This document shows positions 24,658-36,619 of a stretch of 64,000 bases of DNA, piece after piece. The stretch is taken from assembly GCF_029784135.1 (NCBI RefSeq), contig NC_073746.1, positions 109,958,661 through 110,022,660 on the forward strand, in the 5' to 3' direction. The notes beneath the pieces are model-generated. The model ran no database searches. It worked only from the letters and a program-made list of their open reading frames with translations, and was not told the DNA's origin. This stretch comes from Toxorhynchites rutilus septentrionalis. Its lineage: Eukaryota; Arthropoda; Insecta; Diptera; Culicidae. Both the position numbers and the translations under genes were made by a program. The first letter of the stretch is position 1. Every line of letters starts with the position of its first letter.

Positions 24658-26190
24658 TACGTACCGGTTTTAACGGGACAGTACCGTTTTTTCGACTGAT
24701 TTTGATTACCCCGTCTTTTTATCAATTTGTACCGCATTTTGAGTATACAGAAAATTCTTATATTCCTTAAGATTTCACCAGCATTATTTTGAATAATTTT
24801 ATTCGAATGAACATCTGATGAATAAATTAGGTTTTACATCGTTATATTCGCAGAGATTTCACACAGCTGACTTCAACATGCAATCGACATTGAAAGCTCC
24901 GTTGTTAAAATTTATAAATATCTTCATATTTACACGATTCGTGTAGAAAAATTTAAGAGTTTTTGTGATTATTTCGTCGGTGAACATGATGCTAAATTGC
25001 TTAAGCAGGGTAACATACGATTCCTTTCTTTTCGACCTTCTATCGAGAGAGTTCATAGTATTTTTGAAGGATTGCGCTCTTATTTTCTTATCGGCGTCAA
25101 ATCGTCTTCAACTCGATTATCCCCAATGAAAGCCTTAAACCATGGTTCAAAAGCCCGACTCATATCCAATTACTGTTCGCTAGACGCGCTGTTATTTCGT
25201 ATTAATCTTGCCTCAACAATCTATGCGTTTGTAGTCAAGGTTATCACGACATTGAGCATGTTGTTTGGTCGTGCGATAGCCACCATCTACCTTGTAGCCA
25301 GGTAGAATTTAGAAAACTTTAAACTGTGAATAATTTTACGATACTGCGTAGGAGTATATTGAAAAAAGAAAAGTTATTCTAGTAAACAAACAACAGTATC
25401 CATAGATTTTACTGAGGTCCATTCATAACTGACCATTCAAAGTAGCATTTGTGAAAAACTTTTTTTCAGATACATGGAAACATGTTGTTTGATGAGCACA
25501 CAACAACTAAAGTAATTAAAATTGATGAGATAAGGTGGAGGTGGAACTTATAATCCTTGCCAGTTGCAAATCGTTGGGTCCAAATATTCTCAGAAATGGA
25601 AAATGAATTTCTATAATGTAACTTAGCTTATTTATTATATTTTATGTGTGTCCGTAGGAATGATTTTTTCATGATAAACAATATGTGGACAACGGAAAAG
25701 TCATGACTCAATATTGAAATGATAAATAATTATCAAATAGAACTTATCTAGATTGTGATAAAATTTATGAGAAAATTTCCAAAAATCATGATTATCTAAA
25801 TATTCATTCCTGGTAGAGAAAAAAGCAAGTACATGTACAACCATTCAAGGCCAAAGCAATGTGGTGGATTTTCGTTAAAATAGGTAGTTTTGTTCCTTAT
25901 CGCAAACAATTGGGCCCGTTTTTTTTTCAAAATCAAAAAAAATCATTTTTTCCCCGTTTTCCAAAAATTTTGGGTCTAATATGTTGGGATAAGGAACAAA
26001 ACTACCAATTTCAACAAAATCTGATCTGAAATCCTCTGTATCGGTTTAGCATGGAATGACTGTATGGGAATGTTTCATTGTTTGGTTTTATTCTCGGTTC
26101 ATTCACTCAATAAAATTCATAAAAAAATGGGATTTTGTTTTTTTTTGCTTACGTGTTCCGTATTTAGCCCGGAACTATTTGGTCAGCCTA
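24658..26190 (+). mobile_element. hAT element (hAT-B) nested in hAT-A
   Basis: It is flanked by the exact 8-bp duplication CTTAAGGC at 24650-24657 and 26191-26198. The left end TACGTACCGGTTTTAACGGG and the complemented right end TAGGCTGACCAAATAGTTCC share the TA-G-T-ACC pattern of hAT ends of the TAGGGTGACC type. The interior (24715-25000 and 25550-25800) aligns with hAT-B copy 2 at 30.8-31.9 kb. The transposase is only a trace; 25655-25800 corresponds to the C-terminal region readable in copy 2. A palindromic MITE sits inside at 25842-26058. Confidence 0.85.
25842..26058. mobile_element. Palindromic MITE inside hAT-B
   Basis: 217 bp with long imperfect inverted arms. The left arm contains TAGGTAGTTTTGTTCCTTAT; the right arm, complemented, contains TTGGTAGTTTTGTTCCTTAT. 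The outer ends are CATTCAAGG and, complemented, CATTCCATG. hAT-B copy 2 lacks this block between its matching flanks (near 31850-31880), so it is a separate insertion. A fragment of the same family lies at 60056-60125. I could not fix the target duplication. Confidence 0.7.
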
Positions 26191-26309
26191 CTTAAGGCGG
26201 AATTCCACATATTCAACTTGATGCATGCTACAAGTCAATGGTTCTTTCTTAATTGAGTGTCTCTTTTTACGACATAATTGGTCTTGTAGAGCAAAGTGGG
26301 CCGGTTCCG

Positions 26310-26840
26310 AGACTGAAATGTTGATCAATGATTATTTGTCCGTATGTAAAAGCTCGGACAGCGCCGTAGCCGATTCGATAAGTTTTTACATTGCGCTCTG
26401 TACTCACATTCTGAAACGATTCTATTTCAATGATACTTTGATCATCAACATGCCGATAGCATGATCCAACTAATGTTATAAAAATGAAGGATGTGTCAAT
26501 TGCTCCTCTTCTACAAACTCCTCCGAATGTTTGCGATCGAAATTATATTCAGGATATCGATAATGAATTTCGGAAGTTCCGAAACCTGGATTTTACTGAC
26601 GTCACTGTAATCGAACGCAATGATTTATCTTTCTTTTGGGGTAAAATTTTGTCACTAAAAAGTAATGACAATAATTTTCCTTTCCCCAAATTGAGAAAAC
26701 ATATTCCAACATTTCTGACTTTGCCGCATTGCTCAGCAACCGTTGAACGATTGTTTTCAGAAAACAATTTGAACAAAAAAAAACTAAGAAAAAAAACAGT
26801 AACAAACAGTACGCGAGGAATCTTAGCCTTCAAAAATTAG
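26310..26840 (+). pseudogene. hAT-A transposase, C-terminal half
   Basis: Fragments read YIALCTHILKRFYFND (about 26391-26440), then a 118-codon frame at 26484-26840. That frame includes DIDNEFRKFRNLDF, FFWGKI, FPKLRKHIPTFLTLPHCSAT followed by VERLFSENNLNKKKLR, and ends ILAFKN. The segment LPHCSATVERLFS is the hAT C-terminal dimerisation signature. Stops near 26460 and the lost N-terminus (zinc finger, first catalytic residues) make it inactive. A relative is found on the minus strand at 62.8-64 kb. Confidence 0.8.
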
Positions 26841-27200
26841 GTAGACATTCATAAAGAACAGTCAGGAGTAGTTAGAATGACACAAAATGTAAAAAAGTAT
26901 AATGTTAAAATGTATGATCACAAAAAGGATAAGGAAAGTTAAAAATGTTACGATACTTATACTTACGGAGCGAAATTTTCATTATGAATTTATTTTTTTT
27001 TCAGTGAAATTTATTCTGAGCTTGAAGTAATGAGAGCGAAGGTCCCATCAAACTAGTATTAGAAAACGAGGTGACTCCAAGTCGCCGAGATGGCGGCCAC
27101 CGATCCGTCGTCGGAAGCGGCGGCCTCTTGCAAGTAAACCTGTTTTCACCGATTACCCGGTTAGTTTGAAAAATACCAGTTTTTTTGAAAATTTCTTCAG

Positions 27201-27860
27201 CTTTTTCAAAAATTAGGATGGCATCTCTGCTGCTGCCAAGGAAAATGCCATTAAAAGAAGGATAATGCCATCAATTATATTCTACATCACTGTACCATAA
27301 CTAATCATACTGAAATTGGAGACATTTTCGATAAGTCCAAAGGACTCTAAAACAGTGAACCAGTACAATCAGGCGAAGATTCTCCTTGCAATCATACAAT
27401 TCCTGCTTATTGAAAAACATGATGGATGGGATAACACCTGAAGAAATGTATTGAGCAATAAAATCCAGAGTCTCCAGGAAATCTTCCGGGATTTTTCAAA
27501 AATTGGATGGAATAACACCTGAAGAAATGTATTGAGCAATAAAATCCAGAGCCTCCAGGAAATATTCCGGGCTTTTTCAAAAATTTGGATGGTATCTCTG
27601 CTGCTGCCATGGAAAATGCCATTAAAAGAAGGATAATGCCATTGATTCTATTCTACATCATTGTACCACAACTAATCATACTGAAATTGGAAACATATTC
27701 TATTAGTCCGAAGGACTCTGAAACAGTGAACCGGTACAATCAAGCGAAGATTCTTCTTGCAATCGTACAATTCCTGCTGATTGAAAAACAAGATGGATGG
27801 GATAACACCTAAAGAAATGTATTGAGCAATAAAATCCAGAGCCTCCAGGAAATCTTCCGG
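27201..27860. repeat. 371-bp tandem duplication including the hAT-A right end
   Basis: The block starting CTTTTTCAAAAATT at 27201 recurs at 27572, an offset of 371 bp. Both copies contain the last ~29 bp of hAT-A, the target duplication CTGCTGCC (27230-27237, 27601-27608) and the same 250 bp of R1 sequence. Inside unit 1 an 81-bp stretch is itself duplicated (GGATGGGATAACACC at 27424, GGATGGAATAACACC at 27505). The motif TTTTTCAAAAATT lies at each breakpoint. Confidence 0.85.
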
Positions 27861-28930
27861 AAACGATGGTCTATCACAATATTTGACATGATTTATCGCC
27901 AACTAATAGTCGTTCTAAATGAAGCTCTTCGGGGTAATATTCAGGAGAATTTTGTCGGATGCAATCTAATTCTTTGCGAGAAAAAGACAAATGAAGTAAC
28001 ATTAAATGGATTTAGATTATTCCTTTGCTGAAGTTCCACTATAAGATACTAGCTCGGATATTGAAGCGATAGGTGATCATTTTATTAACGATTCATCTAG
28101 AAAATTCACTAAATATTCCGGGCATTCCACAAAGTATCATTGTTTGAAGTACATTGCAAATAATCTTCCTAATATATCTGGATGTCTGATGAGTAATCTA
28201 TCTATAGTTGTATTGTACGGGCACTTCATAGATAGACTACCTTACCAAAAGTGATGACAGATAACGCAAAAGTTTCATGGACTACATCTTGAAGAAATCT
28301 AAGGTATAAAACACTCACGTTGCTATCTGTTAGTGAATTCGAAAATTGCATGCGGCGGCTTACAGGCAAACTCGGGCAAATCCAAATTTGATCGAACGTA
28401 TCGAATAATCTGGAACATAGATTCAGTTTATGTTCTAATACTAAACAGCTCACAAGTTATCCTGACTCGGAGTTGGAGTCAACTTTGAGCATAAAAGTGG
28501 GTTTCTGTACCATGTTGATACCTGAGATGAAAAATAAAAGCATGCATAATAGACTCTGAATTTCTTATCTGTTATGTGAATTTTGTATTGGAATCAGATA
28601 ATTATATATCAATCCCGTAAGCGTAAGCCTTCTTGTTATATTGTAATTGTCGGTAAATATGTGGATATAATTCTTTAATGCAACAAATACACTTCCAAAT
28701 TGAATAAAAGATCCTCAAGTACCTAAGAAAATTGCTCGACCGATCACAGTTTATGTGAGTTACTTCCATAATACAGATCTCAGTGAAGAAGTTCAACGAT
28801 ATAAAAAAAATGGATGTTGAACCGAAATGCGATCTCAGGCAGCTCTAGAGTTGAATACGCATAGAGCTAAAAAATGCCTGCAAATGGATAACAGATTTTT
28901 AAATTTTTGATTGGAAGGACACTGTTTTTA
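27238..28930 (+). repeat. Unclassified coding-derived repeat R1, copy 2
   Basis: This is the second locus of the sequence found at 9.7-11.9 kb. Short frames read LIILKLETYSISPKDSETVN, then RYNQAKILLAIVQFLLIEKQ and DGWDNT (27690-27810), and FDMIYRQLIVVLNEALRGN (27880-27940). The same reading with substitutions is visible in the duplicated unit before it, so a protein was once encoded. I do not recognise the family. Stops are frequent, and the 3' part (28050-28930) keeps only short matches to 11.1-11.8 kb. Confidence 0.45.
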
Positions 28931-30790
28931 CGAGTCCTTGTGGATATCATCTATTTCCACCTACCCTTTCGTGGGCCAAATAGCGTTGATATATAGCCAT
29001 ATAGTCTGTCCAAATAATATTTTTCTGTTCAATATAATTTTCATGATAAACTATTGCACTAACGTCTTCTGAAAACAATTTACACAATTGAATTTTTATC
29101 GTCACTTTCTGTTTTACAATAGCGAATACCAATTCGTCACAAAGTACATCCAAATCGAATCGAATTAAAGCCACCTAATGACCCACCGGATGAAAACGAA
29201 TCCAATTACGCAATCACAAACAGACACCAGACACCTTGTTTAACATAGCCTGATTAGCGTGTATAGCGATGGCCGGTAATCGGTTTCGGCCCGAGGGACT
29301 TTGGCAGCACGCAACTGATTAGGACTCCGAGTCACGTGTGGTGTGAAAATCATCTTGCCTGCTGAATGAAACTCGCCAAAACGAATCCCAATCGGCGGTT
29401 TGTTGGATATGTTTACGATTAGTTCCGTCCAACTAACCAGGCTTAATGCGAAGCGAATCGATGTTCCGAGCGAGCTCGGTCGGTACATTCCTCCGATCTT
29501 CCGTACCCGGAATGCTTTTTATGCACTATTTGGCGTGGGTAATTGGGTGCAATGCAGAAAGAGCGAGAAAGAGAGGAAGGAATGAATTTAGACTTATCGC
29601 CAATTTGTTGATCTTGCCAAGGGGTATCCTCCGGTGGACGTGATCGAACTCTGAAGTGATAGAAGAAGGGGCGATGAAAGTCGTCGTCGATTAGCGCAGC
29701 AATGATTTTGTTGCGCGTAGCGCTTATCTCTTCTCGCGGGACGCTTAATCGCTTGATGTAGGATTAGCGCGCGTAAGTTGAGGCGTCTAGCGGAAATGCA
29801 ATGGCTCATTCATGCGTGCCACGAATGGTTTCGCTTATTTCGATTCATCATCCCGAGAAGTGTTACGCTTATCTAATGCTGCGATAAGTTCATTCAAAGT
29901 TCGCTAATTAATTAAAATGATGGCGTGTGAAGAGCGGTGAATGGAGCATATGTAACGCTTAAAAAATGAAAGTGAAAATTAAGCATTAACAAAAAGTGTC
30001 AAGCTCGATAATGGGGTGAGCAAAGAGGGCGCATGAAATAATAATATTGTTACAACACATCAAACGGAAAATAACAATGCATTTTCGATCACGTTCCTCC
30101 TGGGGGGCTTGGGGACCAGTAAAGGGAAAACGACCTCGCCCTGGATTGTGGCAGCGGCAGCGAGTCGCGGTTGAGCTCAATACAAATAAAGCACTGATTC
30201 GAAAAATAAATTAACATGCACTGAGAGTAGAGCCGCCCGAACACTTCTTGGTTTCATAAATGTTGAACTGCGTTACTGCAGTGGCACTGCCGATTGCATG
30301 CTGCTGTTGCAGTCATGAATATTCGATCGGGTAAAAGTGATTTTATAAATTATGACTTTTCGTCATCTACAAGACCGAAGCCAGTGCGATGCAATTGTTG
30401 TGGCACGTGTTTTGATTGGACTTCGACGCGAGCAATTTTCGAATTTCTTCTTAGTGTTTTAACGTAAGACAAAACTACGACAATATAATCTCGTTTGTTC
30501 GCATATGACACGTCTCGGCCGTATCATCGTTATCTTTCTTGTGGGGTCAAGCCGAGTTTGCGATAATGCGATAATAAAACTAATTATAAAAATGTTTTTA
30601 AGTTAAACGGTTCATTTTGTTGAAACATAATAATAATAATGATAATACAGATAATGTACTGGAAGCTTGAAAATAATTAGGTCAGTAGCAGTTAGTAGTT
30701 ATCACACCCCTTCCTTCATCAATATAGGGCAGTGATGAGACTATAATAAAATCGGGGGGCATATGATGGAACAAATAATTGTGGAAAATG
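28931..30790. other. Stretch without a recognisable gene or repeat
   Basis: The composition of 29.2-30.5 kb is more balanced than the flanking repeat-rich DNA, and no element ends are seen. Small frames of 60-80 codons overlap on both strands without domains. Possibly single-copy host DNA. Confidence 0.4.
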
Positions 30791-30794
30791 GAAT

Positions 30795-31940
30795 TCCGAT
30801 GTGGCCTACGATCATTTTGATTATCTTTTTATCAATCTGTACCATATTTTGAGTATAAAGTAGAGAATAAAAAAATATTTATTCCAATGACATTATTTTC
30901 AACACATTTATTCGAATGAACATCTGATTGGAATTTAAATTTAAAATTATGCTCAGTGTTTCCGTGTCCATGTAGAATAATTGAAAAGTTTTTGTGATTT
31001 CATCGGTGAATATTGTTCATAATTACCTGAGCACAGTAACACACGATTATTTTTTCTCTGACCTTCTATCGAGAGGTTTAGTATTTTTGACGGATTGCAT
31101 GTCTTTTTGTTTCACAGGATAAAAGTCGGATAGTTACCTTTCGAACATTCATTGGCGTTGTTGAGGGAGAATGTTGCTGGAGCTGCTGTTATTTTTTCAT
31201 TAATTTATTGGCATTCATATGTACATAGAGAGAATGCAGTATTTTTGACCAGAGAGGTGGAAACTATTTCTAAAGGTAATGCATGTGAATACAAGAGACT
31301 AAATTTCATAAAACTGAGCGTTTTTTTTACGATACTCTGCGTTGGAGTACACTGAAAAACTATTTTGAAGCTATTTTAAGGAAATCACAGTAGAATAAAT
31401 GGATTTTATTAATTCCACAATGGTCTAAGATTCAAGATAGCATTAGTAAAATACTTTCTGTTCTTATAGATGAAAAATTGTGTTTGATGAGTGAAAAATG
31501 ATTCAAGGAATTAAAATTAATTAGACAAACAGGTGGAGTAAAGATTGCGTGCCAATTATGAGTCATCAGGGGCCATTTTTTCAGAAATGGAAAGGAATTC
31601 GTGAAGCTGACTATATTTTGTGTCTGACTGGTGATATCGTACCAGTCGAAAGGATTTTTTTTTCTATGATGAACAATATGAGGACAACTAAAAAGTTACG
31701 ATTCAATATTGAAACCGTTAAAGCCATGTTGATAGTCAGAGAGAAAATGAATCTGGATTGTGACAAATTTTATGATAAGAATTCCAAAAATAATAATCTT
31801 CTTTGCAAAGTCGCTTCGTCATCAAAGGAATCTTCGTTATAGAGAACAAAACTAGTACATCTAAAAATGTTTAATTGTTTGGTTTTATTCTTGGTATCAT
31901 CCACTCAATAAAATTCTTCAAAAAATATAAAATGAGTATA
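30795..31940 (+). mobile_element. hAT-B copy 2, ends missing
   Basis: It aligns with hAT-B copy 1 from TTTTTATCAATCTGTACC (about 30825) to TTGTTTGGTTTTATTCTTGG (about 31872-31891) and a little beyond. The left TIR is not present, and the right end decays into AT-rich sequence. Unlike copy 1 it has no internal MITE. Confidence 0.7.
31549..31842 (+). pseudogene. hAT-B transposase C-terminal fragment
   Basis: A 97-codon open piece. It contains ADYILCLTGDIVPVERIFFS and then MMNNMRT, matching the hAT dimerisation region in which a cysteine/leucine-rich strand is followed by PVERVFS and MN..WT..K. The rest continues VKAMLIVREKMNLDCDKFYD, also in family order. The catalytic core upstream is not readable. 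It is clearly a different hAT lineage from the one at 26.3-26.8 kb. Confidence 0.72.
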
Positions 31941-31999
31941 ATATACATAAAAAAGAATTGCCAAATGTGTTGCTTAGTGTAAAACTCGAGAACAGAGAT

Positions 32000-32483
32000 G
32001 CAATGTAATGGCGATGGTTTTTCAGGTGGCATAACGCACTTCTATATCTATAGAAATGAAAATGATTCACCAAATAAGTTCAAAACTCGAGAACGGTTTA
32101 TCTAATTTAAGTTGTTTCATTTTGTTGTGTTTGTCTCTGGCCATAGATGCTAAGGCGAAAAAATTGGAAAATTTTGAATGAAAATGGAAAAATTCAGAAA
32201 AAAATAATTCCCATATGTTCTACAGTGATGTTTTTAGTTCAATTGAAATTCGCGGAATTTAAATTCGTGTTACGCTGCTATGAATCGAAAATAGTAATGC
32301 ATCCTCAAGTGGAATAACATATTTCTTTTCATTTATTGTTATAGAGACTTCAAACTACAAAGTTCATTCGTTTTATCCCAAAAGCCACGCACAATCTTTA
32401 AGTTAGAAACGTGAACGTTCAAATATATCGATATAAGAAAACGTTTTTTGTTTGGGCGGGACAAAGTTCTCCGGTTCAATTAG
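32000..32483 (+). mobile_element. Helitron-family 3' fragment, diverged
   Basis: It ends TTTGGGCGGGACAAAGTTCT, then CCGGTTCAATTAG|T at 32483, a diverged form of the 3' terminus of the Helitrons here. The segment 32150-32280 resembles 4385-4500 in Helitron copy 2 (both contain ATTCCCATATGTT). Its 5' limit is unclear. Confidence 0.5.
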
Positions 32484-32554
32484 TCAAGCATACATACAAA
32501 CAGATCAAGCAGAATGAAACCATATAAAAAAGTAATTGGTAATTTGGGGACTGC

Positions 32555-33145
32555 GGTCATCTTGGATTTGGATTTTTCATGATCTACTGTGTTGTACTAG
32601 TCGAGCACTTTAATTTGATACCCATATTGATGGGATATTGAGAAAAATATATGTATCACCATTTTGTGGTGGTGGCAATTTTGGATTTGCATTTTTCATA
32701 AATAACTGTGTTCTACTAGTCAATCCCTTTCATTTCATACCCATATTAAGCGGTTCTGAGAAATGTGTAATCACCCATTTTGTAGCGGACGCCATCTTGG
32801 ATTTAGATTTTTCATAAAAAAACTGTGTCCTACTAATCAAGACCTTTCGTTTAATACCCATATTGATACGATTCTCAGAAAATATATAATCCGTCATTTT
32901 GTAGCGGGTGCCATCTTGGATTTACATTTTCCATAAATAGCTTTGTTTTACTAGTCAAGCCCTTTCATTTGATACCCATATTGATGGGGTATTGAAAAAA
33001 AATACATATTTCGCCATTTTGGAGTGGCGGTCATTTTTGATTTGTATTTTTCATAAATAACTATGTTCTACTAGTCAATCCCTTTCATTTGATACTCATA
33101 TTAATGGGGTTCTGAGAAAATATATATTCCGCCATTTGGCTATAT
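32555..33145. repeat. Tandem array of about 120-bp units
   Basis: Five diverged units, each with 'catcttggattt' (starting near 32565, 32688, 32791, 32911 and 33031 with variants), then 'ttcataaataactgtgtt', 'ctactagtcaa', 'cctttcatttgataccc' and a 'ccattttg' end. Non-coding. It lies just after a Helitron 3' fragment and may have come from a related element. Confidence 0.8.
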
Positions 33146-33304
33146 TTATGATATAACCGCAAGGTTGGCGTGGGACTACCGTTGGCTTAGTAATCATTTG
33201 TTTGTATTGATTAAATTATAGATTGTATGAAACAATGTTCGAATTCTGTTGAATTCAACATATTTGCTGTGTATGTAAAAAAGTTGAACATACGCCATAT
33301 AATA

Positions 33305-33530
33305 TAAGGCACCTTGGTTTTGATGGCTGTGTTAGGGAACACACTTCGGTGGTAACAAAACTTCCCACAACTTGCATATATTTTGCCAAGAAACTGTAAA
33401 TCGGGCTAATCAAAACGTGGCAGTTAGGGCGTTTGAATAGCGCTTGACGTTTTACAGTTATTCAATTGCTAATCTCTGAAAAAATAACATTTTATTAATA
33501 GTGATTCGGTTAGACGTAGTCCCATGTCAA
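33305..33530 (-). repeat. Family H fragment, copy D
   Basis: It contains GGCACCTTGGTTTTGATG and GTTAGGGAACACACTTCGGT, the same order as the tandem part of family H copies B and C. It is diverged and short, and the histone-like hairpin region is absent. Confidence 0.5.
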
Positions 33531-35559
33531 AAAACCGATGTCTGAAATATTCATTACATTTTTTCTTTCATTCAAAGACTGGAAAGTTTTTGAATGAAAT
33601 TTCGGCCAATTTCATTAGTTGTGTATTGTCTTGTTTCGAGAAATTTATCGTTTATCGTTGAGAAATTCTCTTCCTCTGATGTTTTCTAGTGATATAGAGA
33701 AATTCAGGTTATTTTCAAATTATAAACCTTGACTGCTCGTATATACTTACGTCGATTATACACAGGAGAACGATTAAGGTTCCGCAGCGTAATTGTCACA
33801 TAATGCGCCGTTAACAACTTATTTTCTCTTCTTTCGCAACAGCTGCGATAATTGATATCCTATCCTATTTGTAATTGCTTAGCTGACTTTGTTTTTATGT
33901 AACACCTAACATACCTTCCATACAATCGGTTTAATCGGTCATAATAGTTCAGTTTTGGTGAACAGATGCAACACATTATCGTTAGTAACGCGTCTAGTCC
34001 CAATAGGTACCGACCTAATCCATTGGTCCGTAGGTCAACGGCTGAGCAGTTTGTCCAAATGGGCAATCAAAATGACGCGTGCTGTTCAACAACCAATGTG
34101 AACCCAATTTGGGGCTGCCATTGGGGTCCACCAGCGGGGATCCAAAAATCTACCTTTCGATTTCGTTGCGTTTTTTTTCCATCGGAACGGTTTCACTTTC
34201 TTTTCGAGGTTATGGCTACTAGAGCACCCGACATTGGTACCAATTTCGTTGCCATCAATATGCTGTTCATGTTTTTTGCTTTGATTGTTTCATTGTGTTT
34301 CGTTTTCTGATCGTTGAACATTCGGTGAAAGCATTCTGAGGCACGTTGAGAGTTTGTTTTTTTCCTCCACTTAATCTCTTCTACTTCACCGTGTTTTGTT
34401 TTTTAAGTTAATCTGTACGACTGAGTATACAATATTGTCGAACGAATGACTTCATTTAATCGATTTGCGCTAACGCACCATTTGTTCGCGCTGAGGGGTA
34501 GACGATGTCAGGTTTTGTTTGCTTTCGTACGGTTCTTCAACCCACACTCACAGTATGGTATTATGCAACCAATATCTTACCTCAATGAACATTCCTGGGC
34601 ACCGTTATTGCTCAATTCCGTTGCGTACAAATGGAACAGATCGACACCGCTACACTGTTGCTTTTTATTTTTATCTCACATTGTTCGTCAACCCGATGTG
34701 ACAAGACGAATGGCATAATATGCCACAACAGCGGCAGGTTCGATTGGGCCAAAAGTGCATGTATGGTGCTCTAAAATGAAAAGAAACTGTCGATGTCGAT
34801 CGCTATATCCTCGATCCTCAAGATGCTGCCATCGAAAACTGAGCCAAAAGCGAGCACTACCAATTACACCTTCGAACTATGGAGACAGTAGAGTGCAGTG
34901 ACCCGTATAAATGCCAAGAAACACACAAAAGACTAAGACCCGAGATGAGGTCAACAGGTGGTGTTTCACAGGCAAATGGACTATCATTAGAGGCCGTGAT
35001 GATATTGGGTATGATCGCTGAGGTTAAACGGTGGATGATTGATAGCACGTTCGTCGGAGCTCGGAGCCATGATTAAGAAGACTATTGGGTTATTCGGGAT
35101 AATTTTTCTCTCTCTCAAATAACCTTCAGCTATCTAACACTTCGTGTTCTACCAAATGTTAACCGTCATTTGAGCTATTGACATTGTTCAACAAGAATAA
35201 ATGATAGGGAGAAGTATTGATAATGCTCGGACCCTATTACATTTACTCGAATGTTGATGTTCTCAATAAATTTTGGAGCCTGTTTGAAGATGATTGAACA
35301 AAAAGACCTGACTAAAACACCCCAGAGGGGCCCTGTAATTTTTATCATTTTTCATGTATAAAATAGCATCCGGTATCCGGGATGATAGATTCAGATTACC
35401 TTTTCCAAAACCGCTAGGCCGATGGTCGATAAAATGTCGCATCGGTCGCTGTGGTGAAAAATTTGAGATGCCGTATGACTGTTTTTATTGGAATATTGGA
35501 ATTCAACGCAGCTGTGTTCACCGGGCCCATCTCTTAATATGAAATCGGAGTTTAAAAAA
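33531..35559. other. Stretch without a recognisable gene
   Basis: The 60-114 codon frames at 33.9-34.7 kb and 34.8-35.1 kb lie antiparallel to others and show no domain. I see no element ends. Possibly host single-copy DNA. Confidence 0.4.
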
Positions 35560-36247
35560 AAGTTGATGCCAAATGTCTTCAAATTGCATTAAACGTCATC
35601 TCGAACAATTTTTTTCGTCGAAAATCGGCTCTCTGGTTTTTTTTAATACGAGGCAAAACGTATGGATTAGAGTTCCAATGAAAATGGTCATCTCGATTTT
35701 TCATAAGAGACTTCTTGTGTAATTTTGATTAGCACGATTAAATACTTTATGCGAAATATTAGCTCAATCGGACTTCATTTACTAGGGTCGCACATCCGTC
35801 AAAATTTGAGGTTTTTGAAAACTGAAAAATACCCCAAGGGGGGAGGGTATGAAATGAAATGTTTTTACGCCAATTTTAGTGCTTCGGAAAAGAACCTTTG
35901 TTGTTGTCGTTGCACAATGGTCCAGGGAACGAATTTAGGTGTAATTATTCTTTAGGCAAAAACTGTCTTCGACAAAGTTGTTACAGTTGGATTTATAGAT
36001 GGAGATATAGATAATTCGACAATATTGTAGCCCCAGTTATTTCAAGCAACTTTGTAGAACAAAGTTTCTTTTATCTTTCAATACAACCGACGCTTTTGTT
36101 CTAAGTTACATTAGGTGCACCATGAAAAAACGTTTGTTTTGTTCAAAAACTTTTCCGTGTGAAATCACATATCAATGTAAGACTCCAAACAACCACTGCT
36201 GTTTCGGGGATTGAGCGGGCGAGTTATAGAAAAGAAATTTTAAAGTT
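35560..36247. repeat. Unclassified non-coding repeat, suspected
   Basis: It contains facing related motifs, CTTCGACAAAGTTGTTACAG (about 35967) and CAACTTTGTAGAACAAAG (about 36048), and a GATGGAGATATAGATAAT core. The style is that of dispersed non-coding insect repeats, but no second copy lies in the window to confirm it. Confidence 0.25.
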
Positions 36248-36619
36248 TAGGGGAAACGGGGGCAGTTTCGGACAACGCTTGTAAAAATTAAGTGGTAGAA
36301 TTTTCAACCAAATTAAAAATATAAGTAAGTTAACAGCCCTTCCACCAACAGCTGTCATATGGTTTGACATCTCCTGCTTCTTACGAAGTACACACAGTGC
36401 CCTTTTTCATACACGTTTCAAAACTTGAGCTTGAAGTTGTAAGTATTTCCCTAATTCTTTTGTGAACGATTTAGAAATTTAAGTACACCACCTCAGTTAG
36501 TAACTAATATGAAATGAAAAAAACGTGCATACAACGGGAAAATAAAGGTCTATTTATTAGATAAAATTATGATTTGTCTTCCAATGGTGGTGGGGCACAT
36601 TCGGACACTGTTTAATCTA

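Larger units (their letters stand above)
24383..27229 (+). mobile_element. hAT element (hAT-A) with 8-bp target duplication
   Basis: Terminal inverted repeats: left CAGAGTTGCCATCCTTCC, right (complemented) CAGAGATGCCATCCTAAT. An exact 8-bp target duplication, CTGCTGCC, sits at 24375-24382 and 27230-27237. Total length is 2847 bp, of which 1533 bp is a second hAT (24658-26190) plus one copy of its duplication. The orientation follows the transposase relic at 26310-26840. TIR form, duplication length and protein all agree on the hAT superfamily. Confidence 0.92.

Noticed and set aside
33966..34310. 114-codon frame with a hydrophobic C-terminus
   Set aside because: Low-complexity hydrophobic end from T-rich DNA, an antisense frame present, and no conserved motif.
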